The position numbers were made by a program, and so were the translations under genes. From assembly GCA_021298235.1 (NCBI GenBank), contig JAJTDX010000050.1, positions 1 through 15,512 on the forward strand: a DNA stretch of 15,512 nucleotides. Reading direction: 5' to 3'. This stretch comes from Cryomorphaceae bacterium. GTDB taxonomy: Bacteria; Bacteroidota; Bacteroidia; Flavobacteriales; Crocinitomicaceae. The notes below the pieces were generated by a model. The model made no database searches. It saw only the letters and a program-made list of their open reading frames with translations, and was not told where the DNA came from. This document shows, one piece after another, positions 15,110 through 15,512 of the stretch. Positions within the stretch are counted from its first letter, which is position 1; each line of letters opens with the position of its first letter.

Positions 15110-15512
15110 GTGAGCTTTTAAAGAAAGACAAAACTTATGTCTGGCATCCGTTTACGCAAATGCAAACGGCTCCAGAACCGCTTGTCATCACTCGGGCCAA
15201 AGGAGCAATTCTCTATGCCCAAGATGGAAAAGAATACCTTGATTGTAACTCTTCGTGGTGGGTGAATGTTCATGGCCATGGAAACGAACATATTGCTCAT
15301 GCCGTAACAGAACAAATAGGCACCTTAGACCATGTTATTTTTGCGGGTGTTACACATCCGAAAGCGATCGAATTGGCTGAGCGGGTTTCTAAATTGCTGC
15401 CCGATCCTTTAGAAAAGGTTTTTTTCTCGGATAATGGTTCGACAGCAGTCGAAGTGGCTCTGAAAATGGCATTTCAGTTCTGGCACAATCAAGGAATCAC
15501 TAAACATCGATT
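15106..15512 (+). CDS. bioA: adenosylmethionine--8-amino-7-oxononanoate aminotransferase, 5' portion
   Basis: PLP-dependent enzyme making 7,8-diaminopelargonate from KAPA with S-adenosylmethionine as amino donor, the step before BioD. About 135 N-terminal residues are visible before the window ends. Characteristic are WHPFTQM (13-19), the substrate-site CNSSWWVNVHGHGN (47-60) and the PLP-phosphate loop SDNGSTAVEVALKMAFQFW (108-126). The catalytic Lys lies beyond the edge. Its ATG overlaps the bioD stop, giving a bioD-bioA order; other bio genes may follow downstream but cannot be seen. Confidence 0.96.
   Translation, partial: MSELLKKDKTYVWHPFTQMQTAPEPLVITRAKGAILYAQDGKEYLDCNSSWWVNVHGHGNEHIAHAVTEQIGTLDHVIFAGVTHPKAIELAERVSKLLPDPLEKVFFSDNGSTAVEVALKMAFQFWHNQGITKHR

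Overview
The window looks like a chromosomal stretch of a member of the Bacteroidota, most likely class Flavobacteriia. The evidence is a type IX secretion sorting domain (CHU_C / gliding-motility type) on a large surface protein, a TonB-dependent receptor with an N-terminal CarboxypepD_reg domain paired with a DUF4249 lipoprotein, AT-rich spacers with few Shine-Dalgarno sequences, and at least one good match to the Bacteroidota -7 promoter box TAnnTTTG. Placement below class level would be a guess. No tRNA, rRNA, CRISPR, transposase or phage genes are visible, and no gene-free gap exceeds about 160 bases.

Left part (1-4480, all +): the 3' portion of folE (GTP cyclohydrolase I, cut by the window edge), a Bax inhibitor-1/YccA family membrane protein two bases later, a 32-residue single-span membrane micro-ORF, and a clear intrinsic terminator. 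Then come a GH3-family acyl-acid amido synthetase-like gene, a secreted predicted beta-propeller protein overlapping it by ATGA, and a deoxynucleoside kinase.

Middle (4481-11441): an 8-bp tandem repeat array (AAATGTTC, about 7.5 copies) abuts a perfect -7 promoter box in front of hldD (ADP-glyceromanno-heptose 6-epimerase, LPS core heptose). hldD converges, with a 5-base gap and a shared 18-bp perfect palindrome, on a minus-strand cluster: a von Willebrand A / PKD / T9SS type B surface protein, a DUF4249 lipoprotein and a TonB-dependent receptor. The last two overlap and are probably co-transcribed as an outer-membrane uptake pair.

Right part (11442-15512, all +): pheT, then a 148-residue four-helix-bundle protein of the 23S rRNA intervening-sequence (IVS) family, then bioD and the start of bioA (ATGA overlap, biotin synthesis). 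The IVS-family gene is the most interesting locus. It is bracketed by two octamer-periodic arrays (seven 8-mers at 13881-13936, four at 14453-14484) that are inverted copies of each other, with 20 of 22 bases matching (13887-13908 against 14456-14477, including a perfect 14-base core). The whole pheT-bioD interval is therefore array, gene, inverted array. This resembles a stand-alone version of the stem-flanked insertions known inside 23S rRNA genes. The octamer array before hldD has the same period and a related TTCAAAT core but no gene, so it may be an array-only relative or scar of the same kind of element. That last link is inference.
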